Of a stretch of 7,009 nucleotides of DNA, positions 1-6,454 are shown in pieces. Each line of letters opens with the position of its first letter. Within the stretch, counting starts at the first letter, position 1. The DNA is from Chloroflexota bacterium (lineage in GTDB: Bacteria > Chloroflexota > Anaerolineae > Promineifilales > Promineifilaceae). Location of the stretch: contig DOXE01000400.1 in the NCBI GenBank assembly GCA_003519205.1, positions 1-7,009 of the forward strand, given 5' to 3'. The position numbers were made by a program, and so were the translations under genes. The notes under the pieces are model-generated. The model searched no databases. It worked only from the letters and a program-made list of their open reading frames with translations, and was not told the DNA's origin.

Positions 1-1
1 C

Positions 2-1030
2 ATGGCTGATGAGACCATTATCGTCAAAGGAAACGGGACGATCTTTCTAGCCGGACCTCCATTGGTCAAAGCAGCCACAGGAGAAGAGGTTACAGCCCAA
101 GCTTTGGGCGGAGCGGACGTGCATACCCGGCTGAGCGGCGTGGCCGACCATTTCGCCAACGACGAACAAGAAGCGTTGGAAAGGATACGGGATGTCGTCA
201 GCCAATTGAACCGCCTAAAAAAGACGGGCCTTATCATTCGTTCTCCAGAAGAACCTAGCTACGATCCAGAAGAACTATATGGGGTAATCCCGGCCGATCC
301 TAGGGTTAGCTACGATGTTCGCGAGGTCATCGCCCGTATAGTTGATGGTTCGCGGCTGAGTGAGTTTAAGGCTCGCTATGGGACGACCATCGTCTGCGGT
401 TTTGCCCACATCATGGGATTACCGATCGGCATTATCGCCAATAACGGCCTGTTATTCGGCGAATCGGCATTAAAGGCCACACACTTCATCCAGCTCTGTG
501 GCCAGCGGGGCACTCCTCTTCTCTTCCTACAAAATATCGCTGGATTCATGGTTGGTAAAAAATATGAGAATGCGGGCATCGCCAAAGATGGGGCAAAAAT
601 GGTCATGGCGGTCAGTAATGTCAATGTTCCCCGCATCACCCTCTTGCACGGTGTCAGCCATGGTGCTGGTAATTATGGCATGTCCGGCCGGGCTTATGAT
701 CCTCGCTTCTTGTTTAGCTGGCCTAACAGCCGTATTAGTGTCATGAGCGGGGAATCGGCGGCTGATACGCTCTGGACGGTAGGCAAAAACCGCGTGCTGG
801 CACAGATCGAAAACCCAAATCAGGAGGAGATAAAAACAGCTGAAGCCAAGTTTAAACGCCCGATTCTTGAACAATACCAGCGAGAAAGCGATCCCTACTA
901 TGCTACCGCCCGCTTATGGGATGATGGCATCCTGGATCCAGTTCAGACTCGCACTGCTCTGGCCTTAGCCTTCTCGATCACGGCCAATGCCTCTATGCCC
1001 GACAGCCGATATGGTACCTTCCGAATGTAA
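2..1030 (+). CDS. mccB: Methylcrotonoyl-CoA carboxylase beta chain (carboxyltransferase), C-terminal part, 5'-truncated by window edge
   Basis: The enzyme moves CO2 from carboxybiotin on the alpha subunit to 3-methylcrotonyl-CoA, a cytoplasmic step of leucine degradation. The visible 342 residues match the C-terminal two thirds of the family, whose full length is about 535. The ATG at position 2 is an internal methionine, because MADE...GTIFLAGPPLVKAATGEE (residues 1-29) lies deep inside known MCC beta chains. Other family signatures are GGADVHTRLSGVADH (36-50), DVREVIARIVDGSR (105-118), the acyl-CoA pocket around NNGLLFGESA (147-156), FLQNIAGFMVG (175-185), GAGNYGMSGRAY (221-232) and the ending YGTFRM. 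The GNYGM segment and the FRM terminus favour MCC over propionyl-CoA carboxylase; geranyl-CoA carboxylase is the main alternative. One small oddity is Val218, where the human enzyme as I recall it has a second glycine (GGS); the adjacent oxyanion-type Gly-Ala is kept. A promoter directly follows the stop, so it is probably the last gene of its operon. Confidence 0.93.
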   Translation: MADETIIVKGNGTIFLAGPPLVKAATGEEVTAQALGGADVHTRLSGVADHFANDEQEALERIRDVVSQLNRLKKTGLIIRSPEEPSYDPEELYGVIPADPRVSYDVREVIARIVDGSRLSEFKARYGTTIVCGFAHIMGLPIGIIANNGLLFGESALKATHFIQLCGQRGTPLLFLQNIAGFMVGKKYENAGIAKDGAKMVMAVSNVNVPRITLLHGVSHGAGNYGMSGRAYDPRFLFSWPNSRISVMSGESAADTLWTVGKNRVLAQIENPNQEEIKTAEAKFKRPILEQYQRESDPYYATARLWDDGILDPVQTRTALALAFSITANASMPDSRYGTFRM

Positions 1031-1059
1031 TTGTCACTCCATGTTGCTTGTGCTATGAT
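1031..1059 (+). promoter_or_regulatory. Sigma70-type promoter with extended -10, upstream of the UbiD gene
   Basis: TTGTCA (1031-1036) is one mismatch from the -35 consensus. A 17-nt spacer separates it from TATGAT (1054-1059), one mismatch from the -10 consensus. TG at 1051-1052 forms an extended -10 (TGnTATGAT). Transcription would start near 1066, leaving a leader of about 54 nt before the ATG at 1120. The -35 starts at the base after the carboxylase stop codon, within an 89-bp gap. This marks a new transcription unit for UbiD and possibly all the plus-strand genes downstream. It is a sequence-only call, and housekeeping sigma preference in this organism is assumed. Confidence 0.6.
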
Positions 1060-1119
1060 TCACAATAACTTTCAGAATATTTTGAATGAAATGAAGGATA
1101 CTATCTATTAACGATAATT

Positions 1120-2583
1120 ATGGCTTATCTAAACCTATCAGAATTCATCGACAAACTAGAATCAGCAGGTGAATTGAAGAGAATAACCAGCCCGGTCAGC
1201 CGGGATTTGGAGATCACCGAGATAACAGATCGGGTCAGTAAAGGGCCTCCAGCCGAAAACAAGGCTCTGTTGTTTGAAAATGTCGATGGATCCGACATAC
1301 CCATCTTGATCAATGCCTTTGGTAACGAAAGGCGCATGGCTATGGCATTGGGCGTAGAAGATCTCGAGGAATTGCATCAAAAGTTAGCCAAACTTATCGA
1401 TTTAAAGTTGCCAGAAGGGATGGGCGCCAGTCTTAGCCGGGCATCGGAAATATTCAGTGCTTTCAGGGCAGTTGGGCTCAAACCAAGCCGGGTAAAGAAT
1501 GGGGCCTGTCAGGAAGTCGTTCACGTGGAAGATGCTTCTTTAGCCAGCTTACCGGCGCTGACCTGTTGGCCAGATGATGGAGGTCGCTATATCACCTTAA
1601 TGCAGGTCATCACCCGGGATCCTGAAACCAACCAACGAAACGTTGGCATGTATCGAATTCAGGTCCTCGACGACAAAACGGCGGTCATGCACTGGCAACG
1701 ACACAAAGGTGGCGCCGAGCATGAACGATTAGCCAACGAATCGGGCCAGAACCAGATACCTACAGCCATTGTTTTGGGTGGTGATCCAGTGCAAATGTGG
1801 TGTGCCAGTGCACCTTTACCTCCTGGTATTGACGAATACCTGCTGGCGGGGTGGTTGCGGGGTAAGCCGGTCACGTTTGTGGAATGCGTCAGCCAACCAT
1901 TAGAGGTTCCGGCTGATGCGGAGATCGTCATTGAAGGCTATGTGGATATCAGTGATCAGAGATTAGAAGGACCATTCGGCGACCATACCGGATTTTACAC
2001 ACCGGCCGATTATTTTCCGGCTTTTCACGTTACAGCCATCACTCACCGCAATGACCCCATTTTTCCGGCAACGGTCGTCGGCAAACCACCCATGGAAGAT
2101 TATTGGATGGGAAAGGCGACCGAGCGTCTCTTTTTACCACTGATGCGTCTCTTTCTTGGAGAAATCGTGGATATAAATATGCCGGCCGAAGGCGTTTTCC
2201 ATAATTTAATCATCGTTAGCATCAAAAAACGGTTTCCGGGTCATCCTTTCAAGGTGTGTTACGGACTTTGGGGATTGGGCTTGATGATGCTGACCAAGGC
2301 TATCGTCATCGTCGATGAAGATGTCGACGTTCATAATCTGTCCCAAGTGGCTTGGCAGGTTCTAGGTAACGTCGATTGGCGACGAGATATCACCCTGGTC
2401 GATGGTCCTGTTGATCAATTGGATCATTCAGCCATCCGTGATTCCTTTGGCGGTAAAATTGGAATAGACGCCACGGCAAAGGGAGCATCCGATGGACATA
2501 CTCGAGGTTGGCCTGAAGAAATAACCATGTCTGAAGAGATCATCGCCCTAGTAGACGAAAAGTGGCCTACTTTTGGCTTTTAG
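1120..2583 (+). CDS. ubiD: UbiD-family prenyl-FMN-dependent decarboxylase
   Basis: This is a cytoplasmic (de)carboxylase of aromatic or alpha,beta-unsaturated acids that uses prenylated FMN, Mn2+ and K+. The 487-residue length is close to E. coli UbiD (497). Key residues line up with UbiD: metal ligands Asn174 (in RNVGMYR), His195 (in QRHKGG) and Glu239 (in PPGIDEY), plus the catalytic triad Arg179, Glu283 and Asp288 (the last two in EGPFGDHTGFY). The offset to E. coli numbering stays at one or two residues, and the catalytic set is intact. The start MAYLNLSEFI is typical of the family. No good Shine-Dalgarno is close; GAAGGA at 1093-1098 is 21 nt away. Family members act in ubiquinone synthesis, the futalosine menaquinone route (MqnL) and phenolic acid decarboxylation, so the substrate is not fixed by sequence alone. 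The UbiX-type prenyltransferase that makes the cofactor is not in this window. MenA lies convergently about 3.9 kb downstream. Confidence 0.93.
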   Translation: MAYLNLSEFIDKLESAGELKRITSPVSRDLEITEITDRVSKGPPAENKALLFENVDGSDIPILINAFGNERRMAMALGVEDLEELHQKLAKLIDLKLPEGMGASLSRASEIFSAFRAVGLKPSRVKNGACQEVVHVEDASLASLPALTCWPDDGGRYITLMQVITRDPETNQRNVGMYRIQVLDDKTAVMHWQRHKGGAEHERLANESGQNQIPTAIVLGGDPVQMWCASAPLPPGIDEYLLAGWLRGKPVTFVECVSQPLEVPADAEIVIEGYVDISDQRLEGPFGDHTGFYTPADYFPAFHVTAITHRNDPIFPATVVGKPPMEDYWMGKATERLFLPLMRLFLGEIVDINMPAEGVFHNLIIVSIKKRFPGHPFKVCYGLWGLGLMMLTKAIVIVDEDVDVHNLSQVAWQVLGNVDWRRDITLVDGPVDQLDHSAIRDSFGGKIGIDATAKGASDGHTRGWPEEITMSEEIIALVDEKWPTFGF

Positions 2584-2626
2584 CTTTATAACATTGCCCC
2601 TCAATCCGACCAAAAAGCTGGCAGTT

Positions 2627-3739
2627 ATGTCTCAATTTGAACCGTCAACTTCACCTGTCAGGAACCGAAATTCGGTAAGACCAAACCTGGTCGTTCGACC
2701 GATTCATCCGGACGACGCAACGGACATCTACGCTATCATATCGGATCCTAAGGTGGCCGTCGGCGCAGATTGGATACCGGTCAAAGAGTATTTACAAATC
2801 AAAGAGTGGGCAGCAAATCCAAATACAGAACAACACCGGCTGGTAGCCGAAATGAATGGAACTGTGGTAGGAGTTGGCTGGCTAATCCAAAAAAGCAGGC
2901 CAAGAATTAATCACATTGGCCAGACCGAACTTATCGTCCGGCCTGATCATTGGGGCCAGCGGATCGGCACTTCACTGGCTATCGCTATACTCGATCTGGC
3001 CGACAAGTGGCTTAACCTGAAGCGGGTCGAAGCGAGTGTGGTCTCGAACAATGCAAGAGCCATAAGAATGTTACAAAACCTGGGCTTCGACGTGGAAGGG
3101 ACAAGACGTGCCTCGCTTTATGGCGACGGTCAGTGGCAGGACGAAAACTTGTTGGCCCGCCTTCGGGGCTTTGAGAAACGATCTGATTCATCTGAAGCGA
3201 CAGAATTAGTTAAACAGGATGGACCTTTCGAAAAACTAGCCATTGAAAATCGTTATCTCAGTGTGCGTCCAATACAACCAGATGACGTTAGCGCTTTATA
3301 CGACATTTTCCGGCGACCAGAAGTTTGTCGCACAACGCTGCAATTGCCCAGTCAGGAGATTGGACTGACCGAAGATCGGGTTTTCAACCCCCCTGCCGGA
3401 ATACACCGTTTGGTAGCCGTCGTCGATGAGCAGATCGTTGGTACGATCTCCTTGAAGCAACGGCAAAATCCCCGGCGTTCCCATTCGGCCGGTTTAGGCA
3501 TGATGGTTCACCCGAATTATTGGGGGCAAGGGATTGGCACCTGTTTGATGGAATCTATCCTCGATTTGGCTGATAATTGGCTCAATCTAAAGCGAATCGA
3601 TTTAGATGTTAATGTTGACAATTCGGCCGGCATTCGTTTATACAAAAAATTTGGTTTCGTCGTAGAGGGATCAAAGCGATATCACATTTATGGAGATGGC
3701 CGTTGGACCGATAGTTATTTTATGGCTCGCTTAAAATAG
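2627..3739 (+). CDS. Tandem double-domain GNAT N-acetyltransferase (two YhhY-like domains)
   Basis: This 370-residue protein consists of two complete GNAT acetyltransferase domains, residues 21-179 and 211-369, joined by a 31-residue linker. Each has the RPIxPDD opening, the acetyl-CoA pyrophosphate loop (WGQRIGTSL at 109-117, WGQGIGTCL at 299-307), ILDLADxWLNLKR, a GFxVEG strand and a YGDGxWxDxxxxARL ending. The second domain (LQLP, PRRSH, DNSAGIRLYKKFGF, DSYFMARLK) closely recalls E. coli YhhY/AaaT, an amino-acid N-acyltransferase of about 162 residues. In domain 1 the loop glycine is Arg112, so that site may bind acetyl-CoA less well. The acceptor is unknown; free amino acids or small amines are reasonable guesses. 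I chose ATG 2627, 43 nt after the UbiD stop, because it sits just before conserved domain sequence. A TTG at 2573 would add 18 residues and overlap UbiD. Neither start has a clear Shine-Dalgarno. The gene is co-directional with UbiD and probably co-transcribed. Confidence 0.88.
   Translation: MSQFEPSTSPVRNRNSVRPNLVVRPIHPDDATDIYAIISDPKVAVGADWIPVKEYLQIKEWAANPNTEQHRLVAEMNGTVVGVGWLIQKSRPRINHIGQTELIVRPDHWGQRIGTSLAIAILDLADKWLNLKRVEASVVSNNARAIRMLQNLGFDVEGTRRASLYGDGQWQDENLLARLRGFEKRSDSSEATELVKQDGPFEKLAIENRYLSVRPIQPDDVSALYDIFRRPEVCRTTLQLPSQEIGLTEDRVFNPPAGIHRLVAVVDEQIVGTISLKQRQNPRRSHSAGLGMMVHPNYWGQGIGTCLMESILDLADNWLNLKRIDLDVNVDNSAGIRLYKKFGFVVEGSKRYHIYGDGRWTDSYFMARLK
2687..3733 (+). repeat. Internal tandem duplication: GNAT coding units 2687-3163 and 3257-3733
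   Basis: The two acetyltransferase units are offset by exactly 190 codons (570 nt) and align over 159 residues without a gap. A hand count gives 68 identical residues (about 43%). Identity peaks at ILDLADxWLNLKR (residues 121-133 and 311-323). At the DNA level the copies differ at many synonymous sites, so the duplication or fusion is old. Confidence 0.85.
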
Positions 3740-3792
3740 TTAGAAGATTTTTTATCCGCTTACTTTCCTTGTGCAGATTTCACAACCCTTTT

Positions 3793-3798
3793 GAAGGA
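3793..3798 (+). promoter_or_regulatory. Shine-Dalgarno supporting the ATG 3811 start
   Basis: GAAGGA lies 12 nt before ATG 3811 and supports that start over the in-frame TTG at 3769. An in-frame GTG at 3802 lies only 3 nt from the motif, which is too close. The 71-nt gap before the gene shows no convincing promoter and no recognisable thiamine, FMN or cobalamin riboswitch core. Confidence 0.5.
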
Positions 3799-3810
3799 AT
3801 CGTGATTAAG

Positions 3811-4791
3811 ATGAACAAATATAGAAATTTCAAGCGAGATTTCGCTCACTCAAGAATTGGCTTCATGGTCATTCTGATGCTACTCGTTACGCTAGTAGTT
3901 GCATGTGGTGGCCAAGAGGAACCAGACACGGTGCGAATGGCAGTTTTGCCGATATTGGATAACCTGCCCATGTATGTCGCCGACGAGCAAGGGTATTTTG
4001 AAGAGCAAAACCTGACCGTTGAGTTCATTCCTGTCAATTCGGCCGCAGAGCGAGATCAGGTCATCCAGGCCGGTCGGGCCGATGGCATGATCAATGAGAT
4101 CCTGTCCACTCTATTCTATAACAGGGAAGAGCCGGAAATCATTATCGTCCGCTACGCCCGCGTACCCACACCTGAGTATCCGCAGTTTCGCATACTGGCT
4201 GCTAGCGGCAGCGGCATAGAATCAGTGGAAGACATCAAAGGAGAGGAAATAGGCATATCAGAGGGTACCATCATCGAGTATAGCACTGATCGCCTGCTCC
4301 AAGCCGAAGGGCTCAGCCTAGATGAGATCAACACGGTGGCAGTGCCCGGTATCCCGGACCGTATGGCCTTGCTTGGTTCCGGTGAATTGCCAGCGGCAAA
4401 CCTTCCGGATCCACTGGCTTACCTGGTTATGCAGGGCGGAGCAACTGTCGTCGTCGACGACTCTAAGTATCCTGAATATGGCCACAGCGTCATCTCTTTT
4501 CGCAAGGAATTGGTAGATCAAAATCCGGATGTAATCAAACGATTTCTGATAGCTGTCGAGCAAGCGGTTGAGGATATCAACACCAATAAAGGGCAATTTA
4601 ACACCTTGCTAAGCGACCGCAATCTGGTTCCCGAACCTTTGCTGGGATCCTACACAGTACCTGATTTCCCAACAGCCAGTGTGCCGCCCATCTCTCAGTG
4701 GGATGATGTATTGGATTGGGCCCAAACAAAAGGATATATTGAGGGGGACCTGGAATATGGCGATTCGGTTGACGGCTCCTTTCTACCGTAG
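3811..4791 (+). CDS. ABC importer substrate-binding lipoprotein, NMT1/SsuA-like
   Basis: This is the extracytoplasmic binding component of the adjacent ABC importer. The 326-residue protein opens with a basic n-region, a hydrophobic stretch (residues 17-30) and the lipobox VVAC with Cys32, so it should be exported and lipid-anchored. GGQEEPD follows as a flexible tether. The mature part begins as a type II periplasmic binding fold: VRMAVLPILDNLPMYVADEQGYF (41-63), where the position of the ligand pocket is typical of NMT1/THI5 and SsuA/TauA proteins. SVEDIKGEEIGIS (138-150) and GELPAANLPDPLAY (191-204) are also family-like. The pyrimidine-binding cysteine motif of THI5 proteins was not seen. 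The ligand is unknown; sulfonates, thiamine pyrimidine, riboflavin and related small molecules are all bound by relatives. The ATPase gene starts 6 nt after its stop, so the two are almost certainly co-transcribed. Confidence 0.88.
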   Translation: MNKYRNFKRDFAHSRIGFMVILMLLVTLVVACGGQEEPDTVRMAVLPILDNLPMYVADEQGYFEEQNLTVEFIPVNSAAERDQVIQAGRADGMINEILSTLFYNREEPEIIIVRYARVPTPEYPQFRILAASGSGIESVEDIKGEEIGISEGTIIEYSTDRLLQAEGLSLDEINTVAVPGIPDRMALLGSGELPAANLPDPLAYLVMQGGATVVVDDSKYPEYGHSVISFRKELVDQNPDVIKRFLIAVEQAVEDINTNKGQFNTLLSDRNLVPEPLLGSYTVPDFPTASVPPISQWDDVLDWAQTKGYIEGDLEYGDSVDGSFLP

Positions 4792-4797
4792 AGTTGA

Positions 4798-5571
4798 ATG
4801 ATCGTTCTGGAGAGTGTCAGTTTTGCGTATCCCGAGCACGATCCTGTTTTCGTGAATCTGAATTGGGAGGTGGCGCGCGGAGAAGCCTGGGCAGTGTTGG
4901 GTCCTTCAGGTTGTGGCAAAACCACGCTGCTTTACTTGCTCGCTGGTCTGCGGCACCCGACCTCTGGTGTAATCCGCATCGACGATCAAGAACAAACCGG
5001 CCCTAGACCTAGAACGGGCCTTATCTTGCAAGATTATGGGCTGCTACCCTGGGCGACCGCTTACAAGAACGTAACCCTGGGCCTGCAGATCCGGCGATTT
5101 TATGGTCCAGATGGTAAACATGTGATGTTACCAGTACATCATCCTCGATACGAATGCCTATGTTCCACCATTTTTTTGCGACTTTCTTTGATCCAGCAGG
5201 AATATAAATACCCGGCTCAATTGTCAGGTGGCCAACGCCAGCGGGTGGCCATCGCTCGCACGCTTGCCCTAAATCCCGATCTGTTATTGATGGACGAACC
5301 TTTCTCTTCCTTGGACGCGCCCACGAGGGAGAGCCTCCAGAACCTCACCTTTGAACTACGGGCGGAAGAGGATTTGACCACCATCATCGTCACTCATGCC
5401 ATCGAGGAAGCAGCTATTTTAGGCGAAAAGATCATGATTTTGAACCAACCACCAAATTACCAGCCGGTATTCATTAAAAATCCCGATGCCGGTCAGGTGG
5501 ATTATCGACACCGGCCAGCTTACTATGAAATGTGCACGAAATTACGCCAACATTTGGAGGTAAACCAATGA
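4798..5571 (+). CDS. ABC importer ATP-binding protein (SsuB/TauB/ThiZ-like)
   Basis: This cytoplasmic ATPase powers the importer encoded by its neighbours. All motifs are present in the 257 residues: Walker A GPSGCGKTT (35-43), Q-loop Gln78 in ILQDYGLLPW, signature LSGGQRQRV (142-150), Walker B LLLMDEP (162-168), D-loop SSLDAP (170-175) and switch His200 in IIVTHAIEEA. The Q-loop context GLLPW is typical of the nitrate/sulfonate/taurine group. The helical domain between Q-loop and signature looks roughly 10 residues longer than usual and includes His114, His115, Cys120 and Cys122; this part (residues 101-135) resembles no relative I can recall. The start at ATG 4798, 6 nt after the binding-protein stop, gives a protein beginning directly with the nucleotide-binding fold (MIVLESVSFAYP). 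Its stop overlaps the permease start (ATGA at 5568-5571), indicating translational coupling. Confidence 0.93.
   Translation: MIVLESVSFAYPEHDPVFVNLNWEVARGEAWAVLGPSGCGKTTLLYLLAGLRHPTSGVIRIDDQEQTGPRPRTGLILQDYGLLPWATAYKNVTLGLQIRRFYGPDGKHVMLPVHHPRYECLCSTIFLRLSLIQQEYKYPAQLSGGQRQRVAIARTLALNPDLLLMDEPFSSLDAPTRESLQNLTFELRAEEDLTTIIVTHAIEEAAILGEKIMILNQPPNYQPVFIKNPDAGQVDYRHRPAYYEMCTKLRQHLEVNQ
5555..5561 (+). promoter_or_regulatory. Strong Shine-Dalgarno fixing the permease start
   Basis: TGGAGGT, inside the 3' end of the ATPase gene, lies 6 nt before ATG 5568. It selects that start over the in-frame ATG at 5532, which would add 12 residues. It is the clearest ribosome-binding site in the window. Confidence 0.75.
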
Positions 5572-6308
5572 GACGGCGGGATGTGTTGTTCGGAGCGATA
5601 GCCATCCTGGTCATCTGGCAAATGGCAGCTTTAATCGTCAATGAACCGATTTTGCCCGGTCCAATAGAAGTATCCAGGGCCTTTATTGAGGAGATGCGAG
5701 GTGAACTGCCCCAACATTTTCTGGTTAGTACCTGGCGCGTGGTGGCCAGTGTTTTGTTAGCCGTAGCCCTGGCAGCGCCGGCCGGATTGATCTTAGGCCA
5801 GAGCGAGCGTTTAAATCGTCTATTTTCGCCACTGGTGTATTTGCTTTATCCCATTCCAAAGGTTGTCTTGGTTCCTGTCATCTTACTCCTCTTCGGAATT
5901 GGCGATTTTCCTAAGATCATTATCATCTTCCTCATCCTTTTTTTCCAAATCCTGGTTTTGGTGCGTGATAGCGCGGCCAGCATTGAGCCAAAGACTTTGC
6001 TATCGGTTCGTAGCCTCGGGGCAGGTCGCCGGGCATTGTTTCGCTACGTTTATCTGCCAGCCAGCCTATCGGCCATTCTTACGGCGTTACGGCAGTCCGT
6101 TGGCACAGCCGTGGCCGTTCTTTACATCGCCGAGCTTTTCGCTACCCAACAAGGTTTAGGTTATTACATTTACCTAAATGGTAACACCCTCTTCGATTAT
6201 CCAGCGATGTATGCTGGCGTGGTGGCCATGAGCTTATTGGGATTGGGCTTATATTTCACCGTCGATCGGCTAGAGCACCGACTAACGCCCTGGAAATTTG
6301 TGGAGTAG
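5568..6308 (+). CDS. ABC importer inner-membrane permease (SsuC/TauC/ThiX-like, BPD_transp_1)
   Basis: This is the transmembrane channel subunit, expected to work as a dimer with the preceding ATPase and binding protein. The 246-residue protein has about six hydrophobic segments, near residues 7-24, 54-77, 86-108, 114-133, 170-195 and 213-232. The family hallmark LPGP appears early (29-32), followed by LYPIPKVVLVPVILLLFG (93-110). The cytoplasmic EAA coupling loop (about 146-173) reads SLGAGRRALFRYVYLPAS, with the expected conserved glycine and the YLPAS ending. Length is normal for the group (about 250). The start at ATG 5568 is set by a strong Shine-Dalgarno and by overlap with the ATPase stop. 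It is the last gene of the plus-strand run, followed by a short gap and then MenA in the opposite direction. The transported compound is not evident. Confidence 0.92.
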   Translation: MRRRDVLFGAIAILVIWQMAALIVNEPILPGPIEVSRAFIEEMRGELPQHFLVSTWRVVASVLLAVALAAPAGLILGQSERLNRLFSPLVYLLYPIPKVVLVPVILLLFGIGDFPKIIIIFLILFFQILVLVRDSAASIEPKTLLSVRSLGAGRRALFRYVYLPASLSAILTALRQSVGTAVAVLYIAELFATQQGLGYYIYLNGNTLFDYPAMYAGVVAMSLLGLGLYFTVDRLEHRLTPWKFVE

Positions 6309-6312
6309 TTAG

Positions 6313-6365
6313 GCAAACTCCAAAAAGTTTTTACATGAAATATAGCGCTCACAATTGGAGTTTGC
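6313..6365. repeat. Perfect 11-bp inverted repeat, 31-nt loop, in the convergent gap
   Basis: GCAAACTCCAA (6313-6323) is the exact reverse complement of TTGGAGTTTGC (6355-6365), and a G-T wobble at 6312/6366 could add one pair. It starts 4 nt after the permease stop. No T-run follows the stem on either strand, so it is not a canonical intrinsic terminator, though it could still protect 3' ends or help end transcripts in this convergent gap. Confidence 0.7.
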
Positions 6366-6371
6366 TCGAAT

Positions 6372-6420
6372 GAAACCGGGCCAGGTTACTTCATACAATT
6401 TCAAGAACTTTCCCGGTTTC
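6372..6420. repeat. Perfect 9-bp inverted repeat, 31-nt loop, adjacent to the first
   Basis: GAAACCGGG (6372-6380) is the exact reverse complement of CCCGGTTTC (6412-6420), with a possible T-G wobble at 6371/6421. It begins 6 nt after the first inverted repeat and has the same loop length of 31 nt. No T-run follows on either strand. It may act as a 3' stem for the MenA transcript, which would read through it. Confidence 0.65.
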
Positions 6421-6454
6421 GCCTAAATCAAGGCGGGAGGAAAGGCCAAGTCGT

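Noticed and set aside
2..4. ATG at position 2 as the true start of the carboxylase gene
   Set aside because: The residues that follow match an internal stretch of MCC beta chains; about 200 N-terminal residues are expected upstream, outside the window.
222..240. Shared string ACGGGCCTTATC here and near 5015
   Set aside because: It is a single 12-nt match within two unrelated genes, encoding Thr/Gly-Leu-Ile codons in both; chance and codon preference explain it.
376..874. Open frames on both strands within the carboxylase gene, including 527-874 on the minus strand
   Set aside because: They overlap a strongly conserved gene, their translations resemble no family, and they have no ribosome-binding site or operon context.
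3740..3810. Riboswitch ahead of the ABC importer genes
   Set aside because: The gap is only 71 nt and no thiamine, FMN or cobalamin core motif is recognisable.
4450..4461. 12-bp perfect palindrome GTCGTCGACGAC
   Set aside because: It lies inside the binding-protein gene and follows from Val-Val-Asp-Asp codons; no second copy was seen, so a regulatory role is not supported.
5160..5200. Frameshift or pseudogene in the ATPase around the T-run
   Set aside because: The frame continues without a stop, and all downstream motifs (signature, Walker B, switch His) are in the same frame as Walker A; the other two frames hit stops quickly.
6309..6454. Canonical rho-independent terminator(s) between the convergent genes
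   Set aside because: The stems are real but have 31-nt loops and no T-run after them on either strand, so they are reported as inverted repeats.
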